From NCBI GenBank assembly GCA_963792815.1, contig CAWBXR010000001.1, positions 62,001-126,000 of the forward strand: a stretch of DNA of 64,000 bases. The letters are read 5' to 3'. This stretch comes from JARRPM01 sp963792815. Its GTDB lineage: Bacteria; Pseudomonadota; Gammaproteobacteria; Pseudomonadales; Halieaceae. The position numbers were made by a program, and so were the translations under genes. The notes beneath the pieces were generated by a model that was not told the DNA's origin, made no database searches, and saw only the letters and a program-made list of their open reading frames with translations. Shown one piece after another: positions 27,247 to 35,085 of the stretch; positions within the stretch are counted from its first letter, which is position 1; every line of letters begins with the position of its first letter.

Positions 27247-27392
27247 GAGTTACTGCAGGTCAGGGGTTACCTTAAGCACTGTCCTGCGCTGGGAGCGTGA
27301 GCGGTTACGCTGCCCAGACTGCGTCCCTCGCCAGTGAGTGGGACCAGGGAACATCGACTATATTTGAATAACACCAACCAGGGAGATACCCA

Positions 27393-27929
27393 ATGACCGA
27401 CAAAAATCAGGAACTGTCCGAAATATTCAAGAGCCTGGGCAATGCCCAGGGTGGCGTCGTCTCAATGGAGCATGCGCGGGAGGCGGTTCTCATTGAACGC
27501 GGCGACCTGCCCGAGGTATCACTTCCGGATGGCTCCACCCTGCAGGTGCTGCAGGTCGACTTGAACAACAACCTGTGGATTATACGCAACCGATTCAAGC
27601 CGGGTTTCGCTGTCGACACGCATTATCACACCGGCTCCGTCTATGCCTTCACAGAGTCCGGGGAGTGGTATTACAAGGAATACCCCAAGCTTATCAACAA
27701 GGCGGGCTCCTATCTGTATGAGCCTGCACACTCGGTGCATACCCTCACCGTATCCCCGGACGCAAAAGAAGACGCGGTAGTCAATTTCCTGATCTTCGGC
27801 AGCAATGTCAACGTGGACGAAAAAGGTAACGTGGTCAGTATCCTCGATGCGCAGACGGTATACCGGGTTTACCAGGCCTTGTGCGAGGCCGAGGGTAAAT
27901 CCTGTGAAGCCACGATCGTGATGCAGTAA
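27393..27929 (+). CDS. Cupin dioxygenase-like protein (dihydroxyacetophenone dioxygenase family)
   Basis: 178 residues. A single ChrR/DAD-type cupin: TLQVLQVDLNNNLWIIRNRF, then DTHYHTGSVYAFTESGEWYYKEYP with His77 and His79, and PAHSVHTL with His113/His116 as further metal ligands. Relatives cleave the carbon-carbon bond next to a ketone in 2,4'-dihydroxyacetophenone or acetylacetone with non-haem Fe; whether this one does is inference. ATG 27393 follows GGGAGAT. It is the first gene of an intact cassette with the alcohol dehydrogenase (31 nt later) and SDR. Confidence 0.78.
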   Translation: MTDKNQELSEIFKSLGNAQGGVVSMEHAREAVLIERGDLPEVSLPDGSTLQVLQVDLNNNLWIIRNRFKPGFAVDTHYHTGSVYAFTESGEWYYKEYPKLINKAGSYLYEPAHSVHTLTVSPDAKEDAVVNFLIFGSNVNVDEKGNVVSILDAQTVYRVYQALCEAEGKSCEATIVMQ

Positions 27930-27960
27930 TGCCTCTCGAGGCCCAACCAGGAGTACTGGC

Positions 27961-29031
27961 ATGACGACGATGCAGTCTGTAGTGATGAACAATGGACGTC
28001 TGCGGGTGGAGACGATACCCATGCCGGAGCCTGGCCCCGGCCAGGTGTTGGTCAGGAGCCTCGCCTGTGGTATTTGCGGCTCTGACCTGCATATTGCGCG
28101 ACATACCGGGGAAGTCCTCGGTCTGTATACCGCCCTGGGCATGCTCAGTGAAGAAGCGGCACAGGACGCGGAGATCATGCTCGGGCACGAGTTCTGCGCC
28201 GAGGTAATGGCCTACGGGCCCGGAACGCAGCAAACGCTACCGGTTGGCAGCCGGGTGACTTCCGTCCCTTTCCTGGTCTCCGAGCAGGGCGACTTGGGTG
28301 TGGGGGTCACCCCCGGGGTATACGGTGCCTACTCTGAGTACTTCCTGCTGCAGGAAGCGCTGTTGTTGCCGGTTCCGGATAACGTGCCGGCCGAGGCAGC
28401 TGCGATGGCCGAGCCACTTGCGGTGGGTCTGCATGCCGTCAATCGTTCGGCGATTGCCTTCGACGAGGTCGCCTTGGTGGCCGGTTGTGGTCCGATTGGC
28501 CTCGCCTGCATTGTCGCCCTGCGCGAACGCGGCGTAACCACGATCATCGCCTCTGATCCGCAGGAGGCCAAACGGCTTATGGCGGCGCAGTTTGGCGCGA
28601 CCCATACCGTCAATCCCCTGGATCAGGATGAAATGCAGCTGGCCAGCGAGCTCGCCGGCGACAACCGGTCGGTTATCTTCGAGTGCGTCGGGATAGCGAC
28701 GCTGGTCCCGGACTTCCTGATCCGGGCGCCTGCAAAATCCTGCGTGGTCTTTACCGGCATTCACACGGCGGACATCAGCTTTAACGTCGCCTTCGCCACG
28801 GTAAAGGAGTTGGACGTCAAATTCTCTTATTACTACCAGCCGGATGAATTTGCCAGTGCGCTGCAGTGCCTGGCCGCTGGCGCAGTTGACTGGAATGCCA
28901 TGTGTACCGGTAAGGTGGGAATTGACAGTGTGCCCGGGGCATTCGACGTCCTCCTGACCCCGAATGACCATATCAAGGTAATTATCGAACCCTGGCGCAG
29001 TGGCGATCTGGTAGCGACAGGGGCGCCATAA
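27961..29031 (+). CDS. Zinc-type medium-chain alcohol dehydrogenase
   Basis: 356 residues. CGICGSDLH (36-44) has the catalytic-zinc Cys and LGHEFCAEV (74-82) the His-Glu pair; the GCGPIGLA segment near residue 178 is the NAD(P)-binding turn. The four-cysteine structural-zinc lobe usual after the GHE motif is absent, as in some bacterial branches. It oxidises or reduces an alcohol/aldehyde or ketone. It lies second in the cupin-ADH-SDR cassette (AGGAG at 27949 before ATG). The pairing with a C-C cleaving cupin suggests processing of a hydroxy-ketone or its aldehyde product. Confidence 0.88.
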   Translation: MTTMQSVVMNNGRLRVETIPMPEPGPGQVLVRSLACGICGSDLHIARHTGEVLGLYTALGMLSEEAAQDAEIMLGHEFCAEVMAYGPGTQQTLPVGSRVTSVPFLVSEQGDLGVGVTPGVYGAYSEYFLLQEALLLPVPDNVPAEAAAMAEPLAVGLHAVNRSAIAFDEVALVAGCGPIGLACIVALRERGVTTIIASDPQEAKRLMAAQFGATHTVNPLDQDEMQLASELAGDNRSVIFECVGIATLVPDFLIRAPAKSCVVFTGIHTADISFNVAFATVKELDVKFSYYYQPDEFASALQCLAAGAVDWNAMCTGKVGIDSVPGAFDVLLTPNDHIKVIIEPWRSGDLVATGAP

Positions 29032-29069
29032 ATAGAAAAAATAATGTGCTAAATGCTGTGGAGAAAATT

Positions 29070-29837
29070 ATGCGATTGGAAAATAAGGTAGCGGTTGTTA
29101 CCGGTGCGTGCGGCGGTATTGGCCGGGCGATAGTGGACAAGTTCGTCAGCGAGGGTGCCCGGGTGCTTGCGGTGGATCTGGACCAGGAGCAGACCGAACA
29201 GCTGGCTGCTGAATACAACGGCAAGGTTGCCGGGTTGGGCGTGAACGTCACAGACTATGCCCAGGTTGAGCAGATGCTGGAGGCTGCCATCGAGCACTTC
29301 GGCACGCTTGACGTAGTCATCAACAACGCCGGAATCAGCGGTGCAAAAATGCTGCTCGAGCATGATCCCAAGCAGGATTTTGACATCGTCACCGCAGTCA
29401 ACCAGAAGGGGGTCTACCACGGCATCCTGGCAGCAGGCAGGAAATTTAAAGTGTTGGGTAAGCCCGGGGTGATCCTCAATACCTCATCGATTTACGGCCA
29501 GATGGCCGCTGAGATGACTTTCAGCTACAACGTCAGCAAGGCCGCAGTGGATATGATGACCAAGTGTGCTGCGCTGGAACTGGCGCCTTACAATGTCCGT
29601 GTTGCCGCAGTGGCCCCGGGGCGGGTGGATACGCCGATGCTGCGCGAGTTTGAAGCGCTTGGCTTGTGGGAGCATGTCCGCAAGGAGCAGATGCGTGCTG
29701 AATTCACCCAGCCTGGGGAGATCGCCGATGTCTTTGCATTCCTCGCGTCTACGGAATCAAACTGCATCAACGGTTCCACGGTGTGTGCCGAGGACGGCTA
29801 CCTCAACTTCAAGTATCCACTCCTGCCCAAGGTTTAG
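29070..29837 (+). CDS. Short-chain dehydrogenase/reductase
   Basis: 255 residues from ATG 29070, preceded by GGAG; a longer reading from GTG 29046 lacks this spacing. It has TGACGGIG (11-18), NNAG (85-88), the catalytic Ser in NTSSIYGQM and Tyr153/Lys157 in YNVSKAAVD. This is a classical NAD(P)(H)-dependent oxidoreductase, complete in contrast to the truncated SDR at 5032. Third and last gene of the cupin cassette; the gap to the ADH gene is 38 nt. Confidence 0.92.
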   Translation: MRLENKVAVVTGACGGIGRAIVDKFVSEGARVLAVDLDQEQTEQLAAEYNGKVAGLGVNVTDYAQVEQMLEAAIEHFGTLDVVINNAGISGAKMLLEHDPKQDFDIVTAVNQKGVYHGILAAGRKFKVLGKPGVILNTSSIYGQMAAEMTFSYNVSKAAVDMMTKCAALELAPYNVRVAAVAPGRVDTPMLREFEALGLWEHVRKEQMRAEFTQPGEIADVFAFLASTESNCINGSTVCAEDGYLNFKYPLLPKV

Positions 29838-30752
29838 CTGCGCACGACTACCCGAAGTACGATTTGCCTTCGTGGATTGAGTATCTCAGAAGTTTCCGCT
29901 GCTTTAGTCGGACAATATTGCTGCTAGACGCGCACGTCACTAGCAAGCGCAGCGGGTAGTGACGTGGGCGGCGCGACTTTATCGCAAAATTTCCCGTCGC
30001 CTTTGAGTCTTGCTCAGTCAACTGAGTTGTTTCCAGTGGAAACGGCACTGGATGGGCCGAGATTGCGCGGGTTTGTGGCGACCGATGCCACGATATGGAG
30101 AGGGATCTTCTCTGGCGAGGTGGCCTGGAGCCATGGACGCAGAGGCGTCTAGCGCCAAAACCACGCCAGTTTCAGGCTGAATTCTCTGTGACACCCGTAT
30201 TCCGTGTTCGTATAGTGGACCCACTAGTCGCGGCCACTGCGCTTAAAGTGGCAAGGAAGACCCCACCTTGCGAAAGCGAAAGGGGTAGGCAGAATCCGGT
30301 AGTTTTGGAATCTGCCGAACGCGTCACTCAGGACCTTTTTTGACGCAACGGTCAGTGATGACCGGGTCCATCTTCGAACCATCGCGGTACTGCATAGTCC
30401 GGGTACCGCTCCTTCAAATCTCTCCCGCTGGTTACGGGGATCTGTTCCATAACCGCTGTTGATGTCAGGGCACTCTTGCCCTGGCTGATTCGACAGTTTC
30501 TTCAACCCCGCAAACGCACTGGCGGTCAGCGCGTTCTGCTTTTCTTAAATAAGGAGGTAATTCCACCCCAGCCCCAGGCTGGATAACCGTTGGTTGGCAC
30601 GGGCCAGTTTTCTTTCGAAAACACACCGTGTTGTCTATGGCCAGACACATTCAGGTCAACCGGGATTGGTGTCCCGTGATCGTACCGCTACGGCGGACCT
30701 GCGCAGCATTGTTGCCAGGTGATCAGAAACACTCACCGAAGGAACCAGCACT
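29838..30752. other. 915-base gene-free stretch in the island
   Basis: No reading frame on either strand resembles a known protein. Apart from the 29933 hairpin I see no ordered repeat. Probably eroded sequence between the cassette and the recombinase genes. Confidence 0.5.
29933..29966. terminator. Hairpin in gene-free stretch
   Basis: CACGTCACTA (29933-29942) and TAGTGACGTG (29957-29966) pair perfectly around a 14-nt loop, 96 nt after the SDR stop. Without a T-run it may be a regulatory or insertion-derived palindrome rather than a classical terminator. Confidence 0.4.
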
Positions 30753-31621
30753 ATGCGAGACCTGAACTACCAACTGAAAATGTTATGCAAACACAGCCAC
30801 GAGGGCAGCTTCGAAACCCGGGTGGGCCGGGAGCGCCAGTTGAGCGCCATCGCCAACCAGTTACACGACCTGGGCTTCCGGCAACTGAAGGCCACGTCCC
30901 TCAAACAGAAGCATGTCCAGGCCCTGGTGGACCACTGGCTGGACCAAAATCTCTCCCCCGGCACCATCAAGAACCGGATGAGCTGTTTGCGCTGGTGGGC
31001 CGAGAAGGTGAACAAGCGGGCCGTGGTGGCCGGCTCCAACGACTTTTATGGCATACCGGACCGGCAGTTTGTGTCCGACCAGAGCAAGGCCAAAGACCTG
31101 ACCGAGGAACAACTCGCCCGGGTCAAGGATGAACACGTGCGGATGAGCCTGCGCCTGCAACAGGCCTTCGGGCTCCGACAGAGAGGAAGCCCTCAAGATC
31201 CAGCCCCGCTGGGCGGACCGGGGCGATCACCTGCAACTCAAGGCCAGCTGGACCAAGGGCGGGCGGGAACGCACCGTCCCCATCCGCACCCAGGAACAGC
31301 GCGCCCTGCTGGAACAGGCCAAACAACTGGCCGGGTTGGGCTCCCTGATCCCCGGCGGCCGGCAATACATCGAGCAGCTCAGGATCTACGAGCGCCACAC
31401 CGCCAATGCCGGGCTATCGAAAATGCACGGCCTGCGCCATGCCTATGCCCAGCAGCGGTATCGGGAACTCACCGGCTGGCCCTCGCCCCATGCGGGTGGG
31501 CCTTCCAAAGAGCAAACTGACCGAGGCGCAACGGCAAACCGATCAGGAGGCCCGCCTGACCATCAGCGCAGAACTGGGCCATGTCAGGGAGCAGATTACT
31601 GCGGTGTACCTGGGGCGCTGA
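30753..31621 (+). pseudogene. Phage-integrase-like recombinase, frameshifted
   Basis: An N-terminal core-binding domain (MRDLNYQLKMLCKHSHEGSF, HWLDQNLSPGTIKNRMS) is followed by a catalytic part (KASWTKGGRERTVPI, GLSKMHGLRHAYAQQRY, ISAELGHVREQITAVYLGR), the SAM_2/Integrase_1 type. HGLRHAYAQQRY has the HxxR pair, LGH the second His, and VYLGR the Tyr. An extra base near 31178 and another shift near 31490 break it. It is the second recombinase of the island, distinct from the one at 31838. Confidence 0.75.
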
Positions 31622-31624
31622 GAG

Positions 31625-31845
31625 ATGCTTCGATCCTCCCCGATTTATCCGCTCCGCGATGCCCCGGCCTACCTGGGCATGGACAAGAATCGATTCAACC
31701 GGGAGGTTCGGACAAAGCCTGACGGAGATTCCCATCGGTAAGCAGGGCATTGCCTTTGATCGGCTTGAAATGGACGCCTGGGCGGAGCAGTATATAAACC
31801 GCTGTGGGTGTTCGCCAAAGCATAGAGGAGATTTCCTATGTCAAA
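31625..31845 (+). pseudogene. Excisionase-like small DNA-binding protein, frameshifted
   Basis: ATG 31625 reads SSPIYPLRDAPAYLGMDKNRFNREVR, a winged-helix/AlpA-type start, then stops soon after. With one base skipped near 31712 it continues as TEIPIGKQGIAFDRLEMDAWAEQY, the usual second half. About 68 residues are expected; the second frame stays open to 31973, overlapping the integrase. Such proteins commonly precede a tyrosine integrase and direct excision; here it is probably inactive. The end coordinate is approximate. Confidence 0.6.
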
Positions 31846-32971
31846 GCGAATCCCGGGCCTCTACAAGAGAGGCACCCAGGGCATCTGGCACATTGATAAA
31901 TGCGTCAGGGGATATGGCCGACTTCACGAGAGCACTGGCACAAGTGAGCTCGAGGAGGCGGAACGGTACCTGATTCGACGATTGGAAGAGCTGCGCAAGG
32001 CGAATGTTTACGGCATTCGACCTGAGCGCACTTTTCGGCAGGCGGCCACCAGGTTTTTGCTGGATTACCAGCATAAACGCAGTATCGGCCGCTACGCACA
32101 ATCCCTGAAAATTCTGGACCCGCATATAGGTGATCTGCCTTTGCGCCAGGTACATCAGGGCACGCTGGAGTCGTTTATCCAGCATCGTCGTAAGCAGGGT
32201 ATGAGAGCCAATACCATCAACCGTGATCTGGCGGTGGTGCGGCGAATTCTGACTCTGGCCGCCCGATTGTGGCGGGATGAGTCCGGTTTGACCTGGCTCG
32301 AAACGGCCCCCTTGCTGCAGTTGCTCGATTGTGACGATGCCCGAAAGCCGTATCCCTTATCGTGGGACGAGCAGTCGAGGTTGTTTGCGCGCTTGCCGGA
32401 ACACTTGAGGGAAATGGCGTTGTTCAAGGTCAATACTGGAACGCGGGAGCAGGAAGTGACTTGTTTGCGGTGGCATTGGGAGGTATCGATTCCCGAGCTG
32501 AAAACCAGTGTGTTTGTTGTCCCGGGTGATGGCGTCAAGAATGGTGAGGATCGATTGGTGGTGATGAACGCTGAGGCGCGAGCGGTGATCAATCGTCAGC
32601 GCGGCAAGAGCTCGGAGTATGTGTTCACCTACTCGAAGGGTCAGCCGGTTGATCGCATCAATACCAAGGCTTGGCGCCGGGCGCGGGAGGAGGCTGGATT
32701 GCCGCAAGTACGGGTACATGATTTGAAGCATACCTTCGGTCGCCGTTTGCGCGCCAAAGGTGTCAGTCATGAAACCCGGCAGGTGCTCCTGGGTCATAAA
32801 AACGGCCAGATCACGACGCATTATTCCGCAGCTGAAATCGGGGAACTGATAGAAGCAGTGGAAAAAGTGAGCTGGTCGGGTAGTTCAGCGCCGACGCTGA
32901 CCTTGATCAAAAATGAAAACTCCCGCAAATCTCCCGCAGTTGGGAGGAGGGGGAATCTGAAGACGGCTTGA
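31838..32971 (+). CDS. Tyrosine site-specific integrase of the island
   Basis: 377 residues. An N-terminal basic arm-binding region and a core-binding domain (GTLESFIQHRRKQGMRANTINRD) precede the catalytic domain with Arg203 in NTGTREQEV, HDLKHTFGRRL (His294; Lys297 stands where Arg is usual), LLGHKNG (His320) and THYS (Tyr329, nucleophile). AGGAG at 31828 precedes ATG 31838. The gene ends 34 nt before the intact tRNA-Met 3' end, the normal position for an integrase that uses the tRNA as attB. The reading frame is intact, unlike most of the island. Confidence 0.92.
   Translation: MSKRIPGLYKRGTQGIWHIDKCVRGYGRLHESTGTSELEEAERYLIRRLEELRKANVYGIRPERTFRQAATRFLLDYQHKRSIGRYAQSLKILDPHIGDLPLRQVHQGTLESFIQHRRKQGMRANTINRDLAVVRRILTLAARLWRDESGLTWLETAPLLQLLDCDDARKPYPLSWDEQSRLFARLPEHLREMALFKVNTGTREQEVTCLRWHWEVSIPELKTSVFVVPGDGVKNGEDRLVVMNAEARAVINRQRGKSSEYVFTYSKGQPVDRINTKAWRRAREEAGLPQVRVHDLKHTFGRRLRAKGVSHETRQVLLGHKNGQITTHYSAAEIGELIEAVEKVSWSGSSAPTLTLIKNENSRKSPAVGRRGNLKTA
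32921..32939 (+). repeat. Possible integrase arm site, right
   Basis: Exact second copy of the 18348-18366 sequence, located inside the C-terminal codons of the integrase gene and 66 bp from the tRNA-Met 3' end. Confidence 0.5.
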
Positions 32972-33004
32972 TGTACCTGTAAGATACTGATTTTAAAGGA
33001 TAAT

Positions 33005-33081
33005 TGGTAGCTACGGGTGGACTTGAACCACCGACCCCAGCATTATGAATGCTGTGCTCTAACCAGCTGAGCTACGTAGCC
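33005..33081 (-). tRNA. tRNA-Met (elongator, CAU)
   Basis: Read on the minus strand it begins GGCTACGTAGCTCAGCTGG and ends CGTAGCTACCA with CCA encoded. D-loop, anticodon stem CAGCATTCATAATGCTG with CAT, and T-loop GGTTCAAGTCC are all in place; 77 nt. The first acceptor pair is G-U. The G1 start and acceptor stem fit elongator methionine tRNA rather than initiator. Its 3' half is the island attachment site. Confidence 0.95.
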
Positions 33082-33146
33082 ACGATCTGCCTGGGAACTG
33101 GCTGTTCCCGAAGAGGCGCGCATTTTCGCGATTTTGTCCGGGCAAG

Positions 33147-35048
33147 TCAAGCAACCGGCGGGGTGCCGGGAGGCGCACCGGGTATCGGTTCGCGAAGCTC
33201 CTGAACCGCCCGGTAAGCCTGGTCAATGGCAACGTGGGTGTAGGCGTCGCCCCCCGCATCACTGTTGGCGATCACAATGTTGCCGTGGGGCCGGCGTGCG
33301 ATTTCGTGGGGCGCTTGCCCCGGCTGCCATGCGGGGTCCCACAAATCCATATAGTCGTGGGTGTAGCCGTGGGGCCAGCGATTCACGGTGATTGCCAGGA
33401 CGTCTTTACTGACGTCGAAACCCGCCGGACCGAGCAGTTCGTCCAGCACCGTGCGAACCTCGCGTTCGTAGTCCTCGAAGGAGAGCGCCAGCATGGTCGC
33501 ACGCGAGGCGCGCACCTGGTCTGTGAGTGTGACCGCTTCCGGTGGGGGTGAAATCGAACCCCAGAAGGTGAGCGGAACCGGGCCTTTGTCGTCAGGGCCC
33601 AGCTGGTAGCCCCCGGTATTGATGCCCCTGGACAGGAATATGTCGGCATGCATGCGCCCCGGGCAGTAGGCGCCGGTTATGCCCAGTCGCGCCATAGCTT
33701 CACTGGAACGCAGCAGCACGTTGGTCAGCAGCAGCGGGCGCTTCACCTGGTACTTCAGTGCCGATTTCTGGGCCTCGGGCAGGTCGGGGCAGAGGTAGGG
33801 AATGACCGAGTGATAGCAGGCCATGACGACGTGGCGTCCCTTGACGCGCAACACCTCCCCCTCACTGATATAGCTCACGGCGACACCCGGCCCGTCGTTG
33901 ACGGCATTGATCACGGTGGAATTCAGGCGCAGGCGCACGCTGTGCCCGGGCCGGTCCAGCTGGTCATAGTCGAAGCTGGCCATTGCGATATTGTTGGCGT
34001 CAGTGCCGGGGGGCGCGACCGTGGGAATCAGCATCTTGACCTGCAGGCGGGCGACGCTGGCATTGCCGTCGGGGAACATCGCCACCGGGTAGTCTCCGTC
34101 ATCGCTGTCGTAACCCAGCAACCGGGCGCCGGGCATGCCGGCCTCCAGGGCCTCGGCCACTGACAGGGCCCGGGTCTCCAGGCCCCAGTAGCCGTGATTG
34201 GCCCTGGCAAACAGCTGTATCGCCTCGTCACCCAGGCCGCCCTGCTCGCGCAGGAAGTCGACATAGGGCGTTGCTGCCAGGTACGCCTCCACCTGCTCTT
34301 CAGTGCGGCCTTCAAGCCGATTCACCCGCAGGGAATAGAAGCGCTCCAGTTGCCCGCGCGCAGCGTCGCTCAGCGGCAATTCATCGAAGCGCCCGACCGA
34401 CGCTGTCGAAGCGGCGCCTGTCAGGCTGAACTTTGTGACCAGTTTGCTCTGGCCGTAGGTCTCGCGATCAAACCACACCGCCGGTCCGTTGCGACCATCC
34501 TGGCCATAGCCGAACTCCTGCCTGGACAGCATTTCGTTCACGTTGATGCCCAGGTCACGCATCATGGCCTGGCTGACTTCGCTAAATTGCCAGTGTTCCA
34601 GGTTATGGGTGCCGCCGAGTGCCAGGCGCATGGCGCCGCCCTGGTGAAATTCATTGCGCTTGGCGTGGCCGCCGAAGTCGTCGTGATTCTCCAGCAGCAG
34701 GATACGGCTGTTCTGCCCGAATCGCTGTTGGTAGTACCGGGCCGCGGCCAGGCCGGATATTCCCGCCCCCACGACCACCAGGTCATATTCTTCCGCCAGG
34801 TCGCGCGGTGGGGGGAAACTCTTGCCCTCGCGCGCCAGGGCGTGGGCGGACTCGAAGGCACCGGGATGGGAGCCGCGCAGGCCGGTGCGGGTAGGGGGAT
34901 AGTAGCGGGGGGCGGCAGCGGCGTCGCTGGCCGCTGCGATATCGTCGGGGAACAGCGCCAGGCCAACGGCGGCCAGTGCGCTGTGGTGGATCAGGTCCCG
35001 GCGGGTTATGGGCTGGCCCATCCCCAGTTCCAGGTCGGTCTTTTTCAT
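33147..35048 (-). CDS. Tat-exported FAD oxidoreductase (amine/spermidine dehydrogenase-like)
   Basis: 633 residues. The N-terminus has ITRRDLIHHSALAAVGLALF, a twin-arginine signal, so the folded flavoprotein is exported to the periplasm. YDLVVVGAGISGLAAARYY is the FAD Rossmann motif (GxGxxG), followed by LLLENHDDFGGHAKRNEF. The C-terminal part has YTHDYMDLWDP and a final NSDAGGDAYTHVAIDQAYRAV that closes the FAD site. The overall form resembles spermidine dehydrogenase-type flavoproteins; substrate not determined. A decayed relative lies at 13836-14658. It stands just outside the island, on the 5' side of tRNA-Met. Confidence 0.85.
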   Translation of the reverse strand: MKKTDLELGMGQPITRRDLIHHSALAAVGLALFPDDIAAASDAAAAPRYYPPTRTGLRGSHPGAFESAHALAREGKSFPPPRDLAEEYDLVVVGAGISGLAAARYYQQRFGQNSRILLLENHDDFGGHAKRNEFHQGGAMRLALGGTHNLEHWQFSEVSQAMMRDLGINVNEMLSRQEFGYGQDGRNGPAVWFDRETYGQSKLVTKFSLTGAASTASVGRFDELPLSDAARGQLERFYSLRVNRLEGRTEEQVEAYLAATPYVDFLREQGGLGDEAIQLFARANHGYWGLETRALSVAEALEAGMPGARLLGYDSDDGDYPVAMFPDGNASVARLQVKMLIPTVAPPGTDANNIAMASFDYDQLDRPGHSVRLRLNSTVINAVNDGPGVAVSYISEGEVLRVKGRHVVMACYHSVIPYLCPDLPEAQKSALKYQVKRPLLLTNVLLRSSEAMARLGITGAYCPGRMHADIFLSRGINTGGYQLGPDDKGPVPLTFWGSISPPPEAVTLTDQVRASRATMLALSFEDYEREVRTVLDELLGPAGFDVSKDVLAITVNRWPHGYTHDYMDLWDPAWQPGQAPHEIARRPHGNIVIANSDAGGDAYTHVAIDQAYRAVQELREPIPGAPPGTPPVA

Positions 35049-35085
35049 CCGATGCTCTCTACCCGGTTTGAGCCCGGGCGCAACC

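Larger units (their letters stand above)
18192..33081. mobile_element. Genomic island integrated at tRNA-Met
   Basis: The borders are direct tRNA-Met repeats (18192-18252 and 33005-33051). The integrase gene at 31838 lies next to the intact tRNA 3' end, the canonical layout. The 19-bp repeats at 18348 and 32921 lie inside each end. Cargo: Fic protein, broken outer-membrane channel, two broken AraC regulators, DUF3604 protein, frameshifted sulfatase, cupin/ADH/SDR cassette, decayed recombinase and excisionase-like gene. The Fic part is visibly more AT-rich than the rest. Most cargo is damaged, so the island is probably old and immobile. Confidence 0.75.

Noticed and set aside
30719..31132. Plus-strand frame overlapping the recombinase start
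   Set aside because: Proline- and arginine-rich shadow in another frame; the recombinase reading has the recognisable domains.
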